DNA of 57,483 nt from an uncultured Microscilla sp. (lineage in GTDB: Bacteria; Bacteroidota; Bacteroidia; Cytophagales; Microscillaceae): positions 1 through 57,483 of the forward strand of contig NZ_CANLRP010000037.1 in NCBI RefSeq assembly GCF_947493425.1. The letters are read 5' to 3'. Within the stretch, counting starts at the first letter, position 1; the number at the start of each line of letters is the position of its first letter. A program made the translations under genes and the position numbers. Shown here piece after piece: positions 35,195 through 43,020 of the stretch. The notes below the pieces were generated by a model, which saw only the letters and a program-made list of their open reading frames with translations, searched no databases and had not been told where the DNA came from.

Positions 35195-35716
35195 ATGGCA
35201 AAGGTATTTAGTATTGTAAGAGTACTTACAATCGTTTTTTTCTTTATGGCTTTATTGGGAATGTACTACGACCTTAATTTGTATTCAAAGGGGCTGGTCA
35301 TCTACTTCGACGCCAACCAAAAGCCCGCATTATCAACTACTTCTAACGTGGTATTTTGGGTAGGTACAGGTTTTATTTTGTTATTAAACGGTTTGGCAGT
35401 AGCACTCAAAAACCTCTTTCACGCATTGCCCAGGCAGGCGCTCAAAACTTTTACCCCCAATTCAGATTTTTGGTTGAAAAACGAAGAGTCACGCGACCAT
35501 TACTATGCTGTAATGGATACTTGGCTGATGACTTTTATAGGAGTACTCAATATGTTTTTGGTATTTGTAGTACTTAAAATGTGGCGAATGAACCGTGCTT
35601 TGAAAGGAGAGATTACTGAGTATAGACTCTTAACTGTGGCTGCGGTGGTCATAATTGTCTTTTTTATCTCCTATATATTTGTTAGGTTCAGAATTAAAAA
35701 ATATGATGTAGTGTAG
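35195..35716 (+). CDS. Four-helix membrane protein, hypothetical
   Basis: 173 aa. Predicted membrane helices lie at about 5-25, 49-70, 107-128 and 141-163, with a polar loop of about 35 residues (PRQALKTFTPNSDFWLKNEESRDHY, split here by its Trp) between the second and third. No signal peptide cleavage site and no recognised family. It follows the ABC exporter on the same strand at 55 bp and precedes a strong terminator, so the two are probably one transcript. An accessory role for the exporter is inference only. Confidence 0.7.
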   Translation: MAKVFSIVRVLTIVFFFMALLGMYYDLNLYSKGLVIYFDANQKPALSTTSNVVFWVGTGFILLLNGLAVALKNLFHALPRQALKTFTPNSDFWLKNEESRDHYYAVMDTWLMTFIGVLNMFLVFVVLKMWRMNRALKGEITEYRLLTVAAVVIIVFFISYIFVRFRIKKYDVV

Positions 35717-35740
35717 CGAAAACTTGTATACAGTAAAATT

Positions 35741-35783
35741 AAAAAAGGAGGTATTTGGTATGAGCCGAATGCCTCCTTTTTTT
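35741..35783. terminator. Strong bidirectional terminator
   Basis: Eighteen-pair stem (35741-35758 with 35765-35782, two G-T pairs) and a six-base loop. A6 and T7 runs at its ends serve both directions. It lies between the membrane-protein gene and the convergent siaC-like gene. Confidence 0.85.
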
Positions 35784-35804
35784 AATAAAAAAATCACGTA
35801 ATGC

Positions 35805-36182
35805 CTATAAAGGAATCAAGTTTAGAGGTAGGCTCACATCCTCTAGGTAGTCTTCTCCTTGTTCTAGCATGTCCATGTCGTTTTCATCATAGTACCAGTT
35901 CACTTTTACTTCTCCACCCTTGTTTTCGTAATAATCTTCCAATATGTTGAGTATCTCCAAAAAACGGCGTGACGTACTGGTATTAAAGTAAGTCATTTTA
36001 AAATTTAACTCGATTTTTCTGCCTTCTTCCTGAGTATATTCTTTGAGCCATTCGAATACCGGCTTAAAAAATTCTAATGTATACTCTCCGTAAGAGTTTT
36101 TCGAAACTTCTAATACGCCAGAGTTTGCATCAAAATCAATGCGCGGTTTATACTCAGTAGCCTCTATGGTTAAATTTTCCAT
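35805..36182 (-). CDS. SiaC-family regulatory phosphoprotein (DUF1987)
   Basis: 125 aa, the standard length. Family features: GVLEVSKNSYGEYTLEFFKPVFEWL (22-46), KIELNFKMTYFNTSTSRRFLEIL (57-78, broken here by its Tyr-Phe), a helix NILEDYYENKG, and VNWYYDENDMDMLEQGEDYLEDVSLP. Thr68 in FNTST corresponds to the Thr that I recall as phosphorylated by SiaB in P. aeruginosa SiaC. The unphosphorylated form there binds and activates the diguanylate cyclase SiaD. No cyclase lies in this window. The gene is 105 bp downstream of a CHASE2 membrane sensor on the same strand, which suggests the sensor and SiaC work together. Confidence 0.87.
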   Translation of the reverse strand: MENLTIEATEYKPRIDFDANSGVLEVSKNSYGEYTLEFFKPVFEWLKEYTQEEGRKIELNFKMTYFNTSTSRRFLEILNILEDYYENKGGEVKVNWYYDENDMDMLEQGEDYLEDVSLPLNLIPL

Positions 36183-36287
36183 TTGTTGTGAGGTTTTGAT
36201 CTATGCTGTAATAAGAATTGTTTACTAAAAATAATTTGGTTGGCTTAATTACCAAAGGTTACGTTTAACAAATATATAAATTTTCTG

Positions 36288-37598
36288 CTAAACTGCTTTT
36301 TCTTCTTCTTGTTTAGGCGAAAATTTATTATTGAAGAGGTTTTTACCCTTTTCGATCAAGTTCATATAAAATGCCAGAATAATGGTTCCTACGTGAATAT
36401 TGAACAAAAAGAAGGAAACAATTGAAATAACCATAAAATAAGAAGCAAATACAGTCATTGAAGCCAAAAAACTGCCTGCATCACTCTTTCTGGTCAGTTT
36501 TTGTACCCACTTGCCATAAATAGTTCTATAATAAAATGTAATAAAAGATATAAACCAATAAGCTAACAACAAATAAATTACAAAACCGGCTTTAATTTGA
36601 TTGTCTCGGTTTTCGAGTGCCAAAAAAGCATTTAATAAAATCAGAGGGCCTTGCGTGTCACCATAAATTGTTTCGTGTATATCGTTTCCATTGGTGAGCG
36701 TAAAATCGCCAATAAATACAATACGATCCTTGACAAACTCGTGTACCCCATCGGCACTTACAACATTACCGTCATCATCGGTTTCAAGCAAAGCAAGCAG
36801 CTCTCCCAGATATATCTTGCTATACTGTACAGGTTTTTCTTTTGCCTTTCCTTTTTTGTTATGAGTGCTGTCATTTACCTGAGCATCTCCACTAAAACCA
36901 TAAGGGCGAATGCGGTAGTCAATGATGAAAGAATTAAAGATAGGGCGTCCACCTAAAGAGTAATAAAAGGCATTTTTTTCAAATTTTTCGCCAGGGTGTA
37001 TACCTTCATACATAATGAGTGGGGTAGACTTAAGCGAATCGTTATGAAAAAGCTTGAATTTAACTGCTTTTTGAGATGTTTTTTCTAAATCAGACAGCGA
37101 TAATTTACTCTTGGGTATCTTTACATCTGGATGCACAGGTTTGTCGTTATCGTCGCGATGATAAGATACCGCCATTCGGGGGAGTTTTTTGATGGCAGCC
37201 AGCATAGTCGAGTCATATTCAGTAGAGTCTTTAAATTCTATGTCGCATACCATAAATTTGTAGTTGGGTTTTTTGCTGAGAATAGTAAAAAACTGAGCAA
37301 GCTTTTCGCGGTCGGTAATGGGTTGATAACCAATCGGAAACCCTTCACTGTCGTTTTTATCAATCAAAGCCTTGTCCCAGGCAATATTTATAAAGGCAAA
37401 CCGATCAGGGTTGGGTGGTTTTTCCCATTTAAGTATGAGGTTTTTTACCGCCGATGAATAACGAATGAGCGGGAACTCATCAAAGAATACATAAGGATAG
37501 CTCAATAACGTAAATGTTAGCCACATCATCAGCAATGCATTCGAAAAGCTCAATGCTGATACGCGCAGTACTTTTTTCTTATTGATTTTGAACGCCAT
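36288..37598 (-). CDS. CHASE2-type membrane sensor without output domain
   Basis: 436 aa. TM1 at about 13-34; an extracytoplasmic CHASE2-like domain at about 35-335 with IAWDKALID, FMVCDIEFKDSTEYDSTMLAAIKKLPRM (a CHASE2 hallmark), FIIDYRIRP and the terminal DRIVFIGDFTLTNGNDIHETIYGDTQGPLILLNAFLAL. Three C-terminal membrane helices (about 336-358, 375-397, 398-418) follow. CHASE2 normally delivers its signal to a fused kinase, adenylate cyclase or diguanylate cyclase. Here the protein ends after a cytosolic tail of about 20 residues. Neighbours are a FecR-like gene upstream and SiaC downstream, which may take the place of the missing output domain. Confidence 0.85.
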   Translation of the reverse strand: MAFKINKKKVLRVSALSFSNALLMMWLTFTLLSYPYVFFDEFPLIRYSSAVKNLILKWEKPPNPDRFAFINIAWDKALIDKNDSEGFPIGYQPITDREKLAQFFTILSKKPNYKFMVCDIEFKDSTEYDSTMLAAIKKLPRMAVSYHRDDNDKPVHPDVKIPKSKLSLSDLEKTSQKAVKFKLFHNDSLKSTPLIMYEGIHPGEKFEKNAFYYSLGGRPIFNSFIIDYRIRPYGFSGDAQVNDSTHNKKGKAKEKPVQYSKIYLGELLALLETDDDGNVVSADGVHEFVKDRIVFIGDFTLTNGNDIHETIYGDTQGPLILLNAFLALENRDNQIKAGFVIYLLLAYWFISFITFYYRTIYGKWVQKLTRKSDAGSFLASMTVFASYFMVISIVSFFLFNIHVGTIILAFYMNLIEKGKNLFNNKFSPKQEEEKAV

Positions 37599-37695
37599 AG
37601 AGAGGGGGTGTTTAATGGAAAAACGCTGAGTTTCTCGAAAAAAACGAAATCAGGTTAAACTATAAGCCTGAGTTAAATCTTACCTTCATCTAATG

Positions 37696-37741
37696 GTAAA
37701 AAAATAGCCAGGCAATGTGAACTGTCTGGCTACTTTTTTAC
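37696..37741 (-). terminator. Hairpin terminator or attenuator between the FecR-like and CHASE2 genes
   Basis: Nineteen-pair stem (37696-37714 with 37723-37741, two G-T pairs), eight-base loop, ending in a T7 run on the minus strand. It lies 91 bp after the stop of the FecR-like gene and about 98 bp before the CHASE2 start. It should uncouple much of their transcription, unless read-through is regulated. Confidence 0.75.
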
Positions 37742-37831
37742 AATTATAATGCTATAAATTTGATGGTGGCAGGTTATGATAAACTTTCAACCAATGTTTA
37801 TAGCAAAAAAGTGTATGATATGATTAAACAC

Positions 37832-38701
37832 CTATTTTTCTGATTTTTGAGGCTTAAATTTTACATCAGTGGATGAGATAAAGCCATTGGCTTTTAACCA
37901 TTTTTTAAATACCTTTTCGTCAAAATATTTACCGTGCACATCCCTTACATAAGTGTATACATGAGCATATTTAGCGTTGTCGTTCAGGTTTTTGTCTTTA
38001 TTATAAATGGCTAATAACTCAGTAAGCTCATTTTTTAATTCATCTGAATCAACAAAAACCACGTTAAAAGCCGCTTCTTTTCTTGAAGAACGGTTGCTTC
38101 TGTCAAAGTAGTAAATCTCAATTTGTTCTACTTCATCTGGACTTATTTTAGTCCCATTTTTGGTGAAAATTCGACTTCTGTCAAAAGTAACTGTGTTGCC
38201 TTCATAAGGCAGTTTTTTGTTGATAGCCTTGCCATTGTACACATAGCGACATACCAAAAACTTAGTTTTGCTCAATGGATAATTGGATAAGTTTACATTA
38301 AACGCTACTTTTTTACCAATAATGGCAAAATCAGTGTCACCAAAATAACCTTTCAAACTTTCTACATCGGTGTCTTCAGCGCCACGCGTACTTGCTTTGG
38401 CATTTTTCTTAAGAGGTGATACTACATCTTTGACAAAAGCATAAAATTCGGTGCCTTTTTTCTTGGCACGTTTGGTAGTTAAAATAAAACGTCCACGACG
38501 GCTACCAATCATTACCGCTTTGGCTCCTTTGCTTAACTTTAAGTTGTCTGAGGATTTGATCTTCATACCACGGCGTAAGTATTTTTTTGTGCTTACGTTT
38601 TGAATTTTGCCTTTAACGTGTACTACGTGGTAAGTTTCCAGTAGGGGGTCACTACTGGTGTTTATGTTTAATAATAGTGAGAATATGATCGCAGAAATCA
38701 T
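37832..38701 (-). CDS. FecR-like secreted protein, hypothetical
   Basis: 289 aa. A short hydrophobic N-terminus (about 1-14) may be a signal sequence. Residues 22-90 resemble a FecR-type beta domain (VVHVKGKIQNVSTKKYLRRGMKI, then LKLSKGAKAVMIGSRRGRFILTT). The middle has a Lys/Ser-rich linker and a beta-rich stretch (KKVAFNVNLSNYPLSKTKFLVCRYVYNG, broken here after KVAF). The end is helical (about 235-275). FecR-like plus CHASE2 pairs are a recurring theme in bacterial sensors. Here the pair is followed by SiaC, with a terminator-like hairpin between the first two genes. Confidence 0.65.
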   Translation of the reverse strand: MISAIIFSLLLNINTSSDPLLETYHVVHVKGKIQNVSTKKYLRRGMKIKSSDNLKLSKGAKAVMIGSRRGRFILTTKRAKKKGTEFYAFVKDVVSPLKKNAKASTRGAEDTDVESLKGYFGDTDFAIIGKKVAFNVNLSNYPLSKTKFLVCRYVYNGKAINKKLPYEGNTVTFDRSRIFTKNGTKISPDEVEQIEIYYFDRSNRSSRKEAAFNVVFVDSDELKNELTELLAIYNKDKNLNDNAKYAHVYTYVRDVHGKYFDEKVFKKWLKANGFISSTDVKFKPQKSEK

Positions 38702-39000
38702 GGTTTTTTAATAGTTTAGTTTTTGAAAAATTATTTAATAGTGTTTAATAAATAATCAAATTTTGAGTGTTTCAAGTTATTTTTTACAATAGTTATACTA
38801 ATCAGAAGAACGTTTAATTTGATTTTTTGTTACTTTATACTATTTTATGTATATTTAAAAATTTTTGAAAAATTATAGGTAACAACTATATATTACTGTA
38901 TTGTTGAGGGATATTTGATTAGCATAATGCAAAAATAAGAAAGCAATAGGGCATTGTAAAATAAAAAGCGAGGTTGTATAATTTTTTATCTTAGCTACTA

Positions 39001-39783
39001 ATGATGTTTAAAGTAGAACAAGCAAATAAAGCAGAACTCATAAGTTATTGTGAAGAAATAGGGATACCTACCAGTGGTAAAAGTAAGGAAGATTTAAGAA
39101 GTGCAATTAATAAATATTTGGATGCCGAAATATTGGCAGCAGTGGAGTCAGAAACGGCAGAAGGCTTGTTGACTGACAAGATTGAAGTACTTGTTGAAGA
39201 TTATAGAAGTAATTTACAAAGTAAAATTAAGCATCGTAAGCAAGAAATGAAGAGTGATGATCATTCTCACTATTTGATATATCGTGTATTGGGTATTTCT
39301 GAAGATGATGGAGAGAAGATAGATGTTTATCAAAATACAGGTCGCTTTTTGTATAAATATGCAGGAGCACTTCTTGAAGAAGTAACTACATTATGCTTGA
39401 AGTTTAAGAGCATTAAAGGAGGTAAAGTTTTAGTGAAGAATACACGAGGGGAAAAACCAAGAAACTTTGAAATAGATTTCTTGGATGGCAACTATGCTTT
39501 TGAAATTAAATGGAGAGATGCTACGACTGATGGTGATCATATCACAAAAGAGCACACTAGAATACAGGTAATTCACGAACAGGGGTACACCCCTGTTCGT
39601 ATTATGTTTTATTATCCTCAAAGAATACAAGCACAGAACATCCAGGCAACCTTAAAAACATTGTATAAAGGTATTGGAGGTGAGTACTATGCTGGTGATG
39701 ATGCCTGGGAATTTATCCGTCAATACACAGGGTATAATTTAAAAAGTATTTTGACAAAAATTGCAGATAAACAAATGCCATAA
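39001..39783 (+). CDS. ApaLI-like type II restriction endonuclease
   Basis: 260 aa. Residues about 10-42 (AELISYCEEIGIPTSGKSKEDLRSAINKYL, broken here after SYCEE) look like a SAP/HeH-type DNA-binding helix pair. GRFLYKYAGALLEEV (114-128) is characteristic of the ApaLI-like family. The catalytic core is PD-(D/E)xK: Asp159 in FEIDFLDG and Glu168-x-Lys170 in FEIKWRD. The family type recognises GTGCAC; the specificity here is only inferred. The ATG is at the predicted start, and the methyltransferase ATG follows the stop by one base. The region is visibly richer in A+T than its neighbours, consistent with horizontal acquisition. Confidence 0.85.
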   Translation: MMFKVEQANKAELISYCEEIGIPTSGKSKEDLRSAINKYLDAEILAAVESETAEGLLTDKIEVLVEDYRSNLQSKIKHRKQEMKSDDHSHYLIYRVLGISEDDGEKIDVYQNTGRFLYKYAGALLEEVTTLCLKFKSIKGGKVLVKNTRGEKPRNFEIDFLDGNYAFEIKWRDATTDGDHITKEHTRIQVIHEQGYTPVRIMFYYPQRIQAQNIQATLKTLYKGIGGEYYAGDDAWEFIRQYTGYNLKSILTKIADKQMP

Positions 39784-39784
39784 A

Positions 39785-40996
39785 ATGGAAGTAAATAAAA
39801 TATATCAGGGGCATTGTATTGAAGTGTTACAAACGTTTGGGGATAATTCAGTAGACTTAGTGTATTTTGATCCTCCTTTCTTCACTCAAAAGAAACATTC
39901 CCTCACTAACCGGGAAGGTAGCAAAAAGTATCAATTTGATGATTGTTGGGATTCTTTGGATAGTTATTTGAATTTGATAGAAGAGTGCTTAATAGAAAGT
40001 TATAGAGTACTCAAAAATACTGGGAGTGTGTTTTTGCATTGTGATAAGACTGCATCTCACCACATTAGAGTAATATTGGACAAAGTTTTCGGTGTAAATA
40101 ACTTTCAAAGTGAGATTATATGGAGTTATAAACGTTGGTCGAACTCTAAAAAAGGATTATTAAATGCTCATCAAAATATTTATTTTTATTCAAAAACCAA
40201 AAGCTTTAAGTTCAATCAGTACTATACAGACTATGCCCCAAGTACTAATATTGATCAAATTTTACAGGAAAGAAAGAAAACTACTGATGGAAAATCTGTG
40301 TATAAAAAAGATAAAAATGGTAAAGTAGTATTAGGTAAAGAAAAGAAAGGTGTGCCTTTGTCAGATGTTTGGGAAATACCTTTCTTGAATCCAAAAGCGA
40401 AAGAAAGAGTTGGTTATCCTACCCAAAAACCTGTATTATTATTAAAGCAAATATTAAAAATTGCCACTGATAAAGGTGATTTGGTGATTGACCCTTTTTG
40501 TGGCAGTGGCACTTCTTGTGTTGCTGCTAAAATTCTAGAGCGTGATTTTATAGGTATTGATAGTTCACAGGAAGCAATCAGTCTGGCTAACCAACGACTA
40601 CAGGATATGTTAATTACTGATTCAGCACTGTTGAAAAAGGGAGCTAAAAGTTATATAGAAAAAACAGAAGAAGAGCTTCATCTTTTAAAAAGCATAGGTG
40701 CCATACCTGTGCAAAGAAATGCAGGTATTGACGGTGTCCTTAAATCCCATTTTGCTAATAAGCCCGTGCCTGTAAAAATTCAAACAAAGTCAGAGAGTTT
40801 GGATGATGCAATTGAAAAGTTAGAAAGAGCTTGTAAAGGAAAAGAATATAAACTAAAAATTGTATTACAAACTCAATCAAATACAGTGAGTAATCGCTTA
40901 TTTGGTTTAGCTTCCGATGTAAAAATAATTAAGTCGAGTCATCTACTTTTGGTAGAGCTTCAAGAGCAAATGATGAATAAATTGATACATAAGTAA
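39785..40996 (+). CDS. Beta-class DNA methyltransferase of the restriction-modification pair
   Basis: 403 aa from the ATG at 39785, directly after the endonuclease stop; an in-frame TTG further upstream would overlap that gene and is unlikely. Catalytic motif IV is DPPF (29-32), and the SAM-binding motif I, DPFCGSGTS, comes near 236-244. This order defines the beta class (N6-adenine or N4-cytosine). YPTQKPVLLLKQILK is the usual segment before motif I. A C-terminal extension of about 115 residues contains AGIDGVL (near 312) and KIQTK (near 330). Their spacing recalls the D...QxK site of Mrr-type nucleases. The enzyme should protect the sites cut by its partner. Confidence 0.88.
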   Translation: MEVNKIYQGHCIEVLQTFGDNSVDLVYFDPPFFTQKKHSLTNREGSKKYQFDDCWDSLDSYLNLIEECLIESYRVLKNTGSVFLHCDKTASHHIRVILDKVFGVNNFQSEIIWSYKRWSNSKKGLLNAHQNIYFYSKTKSFKFNQYYTDYAPSTNIDQILQERKKTTDGKSVYKKDKNGKVVLGKEKKGVPLSDVWEIPFLNPKAKERVGYPTQKPVLLLKQILKIATDKGDLVIDPFCGSGTSCVAAKILERDFIGIDSSQEAISLANQRLQDMLITDSALLKKGAKSYIEKTEEELHLLKSIGAIPVQRNAGIDGVLKSHFANKPVPVKIQTKSESLDDAIEKLERACKGKEYKLKIVLQTQSNTVSNRLFGLASDVKIIKSSHLLLVELQEQMMNKLIHK

Positions 40997-41025
40997 CGGT
41001 GTCAAAATACACGTTACTTATGTAT
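40985..41025. terminator. Hairpin overlapping the methyltransferase stop, bidirectional
   Basis: Arms 40985-41002 and 41009-41025 are complementary apart from one bulged G, with a six-base loop. The TAA stop lies inside the left arm. It sits between the convergent methyltransferase and hisS genes. T runs are short, so efficiency is uncertain. Confidence 0.55.
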
Positions 41026-41033
41026 TGCTGTCT

Positions 41034-42440
41034 TTATACCATCACTCCTTGGGTAGGCTTTAACTTTTCAATGATCTCATCTACAGTCAAAGCTTCTTGC
41101 TCGCCAGAATCCATGTTTTTCAAAGTAAGCTTGCCACTTTTCATTTCTTCCTCGCCCACAATCACCACATAAGGGATAGACTTGCGATTGGCATATTTAA
41201 ATTGCTTATTTAGCTTTGCCGCATCCGGAAATATCTCACAACTAATTCCTCTGTTTCTAAAACGTGGCAAAAAAGGCAAAGTATAAGCCTCTGCCTTGGA
41301 GTCAAAGTTGGTAAACATGACCTGTACTGAAGCATGGGTATTTGCTGGAAACAGGTTGAGTTCATCCATTACATCATAAATACGATCTACCCCAAACGAA
41401 AACCCTACTCCTGAGACTCCTGACAATCCAAAAGTGCCTGTGAGGTCGTCATAACGTCCTCCACCGCTAATGCTTCCAATCTGAACATTGTTTACTTTTA
41501 CCTCAAAAATAGCCCCTGTATAATAACTCAAGCCCCTGGCAAGGGTAATGTCAAAGTCAAGGCTAAAATCTTTTTCAGGTTCAGCCGACTGGGTCATTGT
41601 TTTTATATAATTCAGTATTTGTTCTACTTCATCTAAGCCTTGCAGCCCGGTAGGAGCTTTATCGGCAAAAATGGCTCTAAGTTTGGCTATCTTTTCGGTA
41701 ATACTTCCCTTAATGTCGAAAAATGGGTAGAGTTTTTCTATAGCACCACCATCTATGCCACGGGTGGCAAGCTCTTCTATTACTTTGTCTTTACCTATTT
41801 TATCCAGTTTATCTATAGCTACACAAATATCTCCTATGCGCTCTTCGTGTCCTATTACCTGAGCAATGCCCGTGAGCACCTTTCGGTTGTTTATTTTCAA
41901 CGCAAAATCATTGATTTCAAGGTTAGGCAACACCTCATTAATCATCAGGATGATTTCTGCTTCACAGATCAAAGAATCAGTACCAACTACATCAGCGTCG
42001 CATTGATAAAACTCACGGTAACGCCCTTTTTGAGGACGATCTCCACGCCATACAGGTTGTATTTGGTAACGTTTGAAAGGAAAAGCCAGTTTGTCACGAT
42101 GCATGACTACAAAGCGGGCAAAAGGAACAGTAAGGTCATAACGAAGGGCTTTTTCAGAGATTTTTGGGATGAGATGTTTAGACCCTTCATTGATGTCATC
42201 TTGAGTTACTTTTCCAAGATAATCACCAGAGTTCAAAATCTTAAAAATTAATTGGTCGCCTTCGTCGCCGTATTTCCCGGTAAGTACGCTCAACTTTTCT
42301 ATAGAAGGGGTTTCTAGAGGGGCAAAACCAAATTTCTGAAAGGTAGATTTGATCGTATCTAATATGTAGTTACGTTTTGCCATTACCTCCGGACCAAAAT
42401 CGCGGGTGCCTTTAGGAAGGCTGGGTTTTTGAGCTTTCAT
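41034..42440 (-). CDS. hisS: Histidine-tRNA ligase
   Basis: 468 aa, class II synthetase. LPKGTRDFGPE opens motif 1. Motif 2 is FKRYQIQPVWRGDRPQKGRYREFYQCDAD (split: FKRYQIQPVWRGD, then RYREFYQCDAD). The histidine-A region is LARGLSYYTGAIFEV, and motif 3 is GVGFSFGVDRI. The C-terminal anticodon domain (VQVMFTNFDSKAEAY to VDEIIEKL) is complete. It charges tRNA-His in the cytoplasm. A TAATTTTG -7 box at 42510-42517, minus strand, is the probable promoter; its -33 element is poor. Monocistronic. Confidence 0.97.
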   Translation of the reverse strand: MKAQKPSLPKGTRDFGPEVMAKRNYILDTIKSTFQKFGFAPLETPSIEKLSVLTGKYGDEGDQLIFKILNSGDYLGKVTQDDINEGSKHLIPKISEKALRYDLTVPFARFVVMHRDKLAFPFKRYQIQPVWRGDRPQKGRYREFYQCDADVVGTDSLICEAEIILMINEVLPNLEINDFALKINNRKVLTGIAQVIGHEERIGDICVAIDKLDKIGKDKVIEELATRGIDGGAIEKLYPFFDIKGSITEKIAKLRAIFADKAPTGLQGLDEVEQILNYIKTMTQSAEPEKDFSLDFDITLARGLSYYTGAIFEVKVNNVQIGSISGGGRYDDLTGTFGLSGVSGVGFSFGVDRIYDVMDELNLFPANTHASVQVMFTNFDSKAEAYTLPFLPRFRNRGISCEIFPDAAKLNKQFKYANRKSIPYVVIVGEEEMKSGKLTLKNMDSGEQEALTVDEIIEKLKPTQGVMV

Positions 42441-42660
42441 TTCTGTATGTTGGCTTTTTTTATTGATTACCTCAGTTGTCTGGGTATGTCATTGTGTTAA
42501 ACTATTGAACAAAATTACTCTATACTTACAAATATGAAATAACATGTTGATTTATAGGATACTACACTATTTTCTGATTTGATTATTCGTAAGTATTTAT
42601 TGAAACAGACTACAAAGCTAAGGATTTTTTTTGTTGATATGAGCTAAAACCAGACATCAA

Positions 42661-42692
42661 TTTGTAGTTTGAAAAATAAAGGCTTAATTTTG
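42661..42692 (+). promoter_or_regulatory. Bacteroidota-type promoter for the 52-aa basic protein gene
   Basis: TTTG at 42661-42664, a 20-nt spacer, then TAATTTTG at 42685-42692. Both boxes are perfect. Expected transcription start about 42699, giving a 34-nt leader with a GGAG-like site before the ATG at 42733. Confidence 0.75.
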
Positions 42693-42732
42693 CGTGAAAT
42701 TTTTTTTATAAAATTAGAACGGAGACAGAACA

Positions 42733-42891
42733 ATGGCAGTGACCAGATTAGAGCGCAAGGGACGTACAAACCGTGCCCGCGCAAACAACCGTAAGGCGGT
42801 TATGAAACACCAAGGAACTAAACCTACCATCAAAAAGGTAGATATAGAAGCAATTAAAAAAGAGTTTGAAGAAAAGAAAAAAGATCAGTAA
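42733..42891 (+). CDS. Small basic protein conserved in Bacteroidota (52 aa)
   Basis: The ATG at 42733 follows an AACGGAGACAGAACA leader and the frame ends with TAA 42889-42891. The 52 residues begin MAVTRLERKGRTNRARANNR and end in a Lys/Glu-rich helix (IEAIKKEFEEKKKDQ). The N-terminal half is strongly basic (Arg and Lys in one residue of three), like small ribosome- or nucleic-acid-binding proteins. I recall similar MAVTRLxRKG proteins in many Bacteroidota genomes, always unnamed. It has a near-consensus promoter and its own terminators, consistent with steady high expression. Confidence 0.8.
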   Translation: MAVTRLERKGRTNRARANNRKAVMKHQGTKPTIKKVDIEAIKKEFEEKKKDQ

Positions 42892-42930
42892 GACTTTTTA
42901 ATTGCCTTTACTCAAGAAATTGAGCATCAT

Positions 42931-42958
42931 AGGTGAGCCGCTGGTTTCACCTTTTTTT
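42931..42958 (+). terminator. Terminator of the small basic protein gene
   Basis: AGGTGA (42931-42936) pairs with TCACCT (42947-42952), then T7. It is 40 bp after the stop. Confidence 0.6.
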
Positions 42959-42964
42959 ATAGTT

Positions 42965-43000
42965 AAACCCCCACATTACAATAGAGTAGTGTGGGGGTTT
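42965..43000. terminator. Second, stronger bidirectional terminator
   Basis: Fourteen-pair stem (42965-42978 with 42987-43000, one G-T pair), eight-base loop and C5/G5 core. It also ends the convergent membrane-protein gene at 43021. Confidence 0.75.
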
Positions 43001-43020
43001 ATGGTTTTTATTTTACTTGC

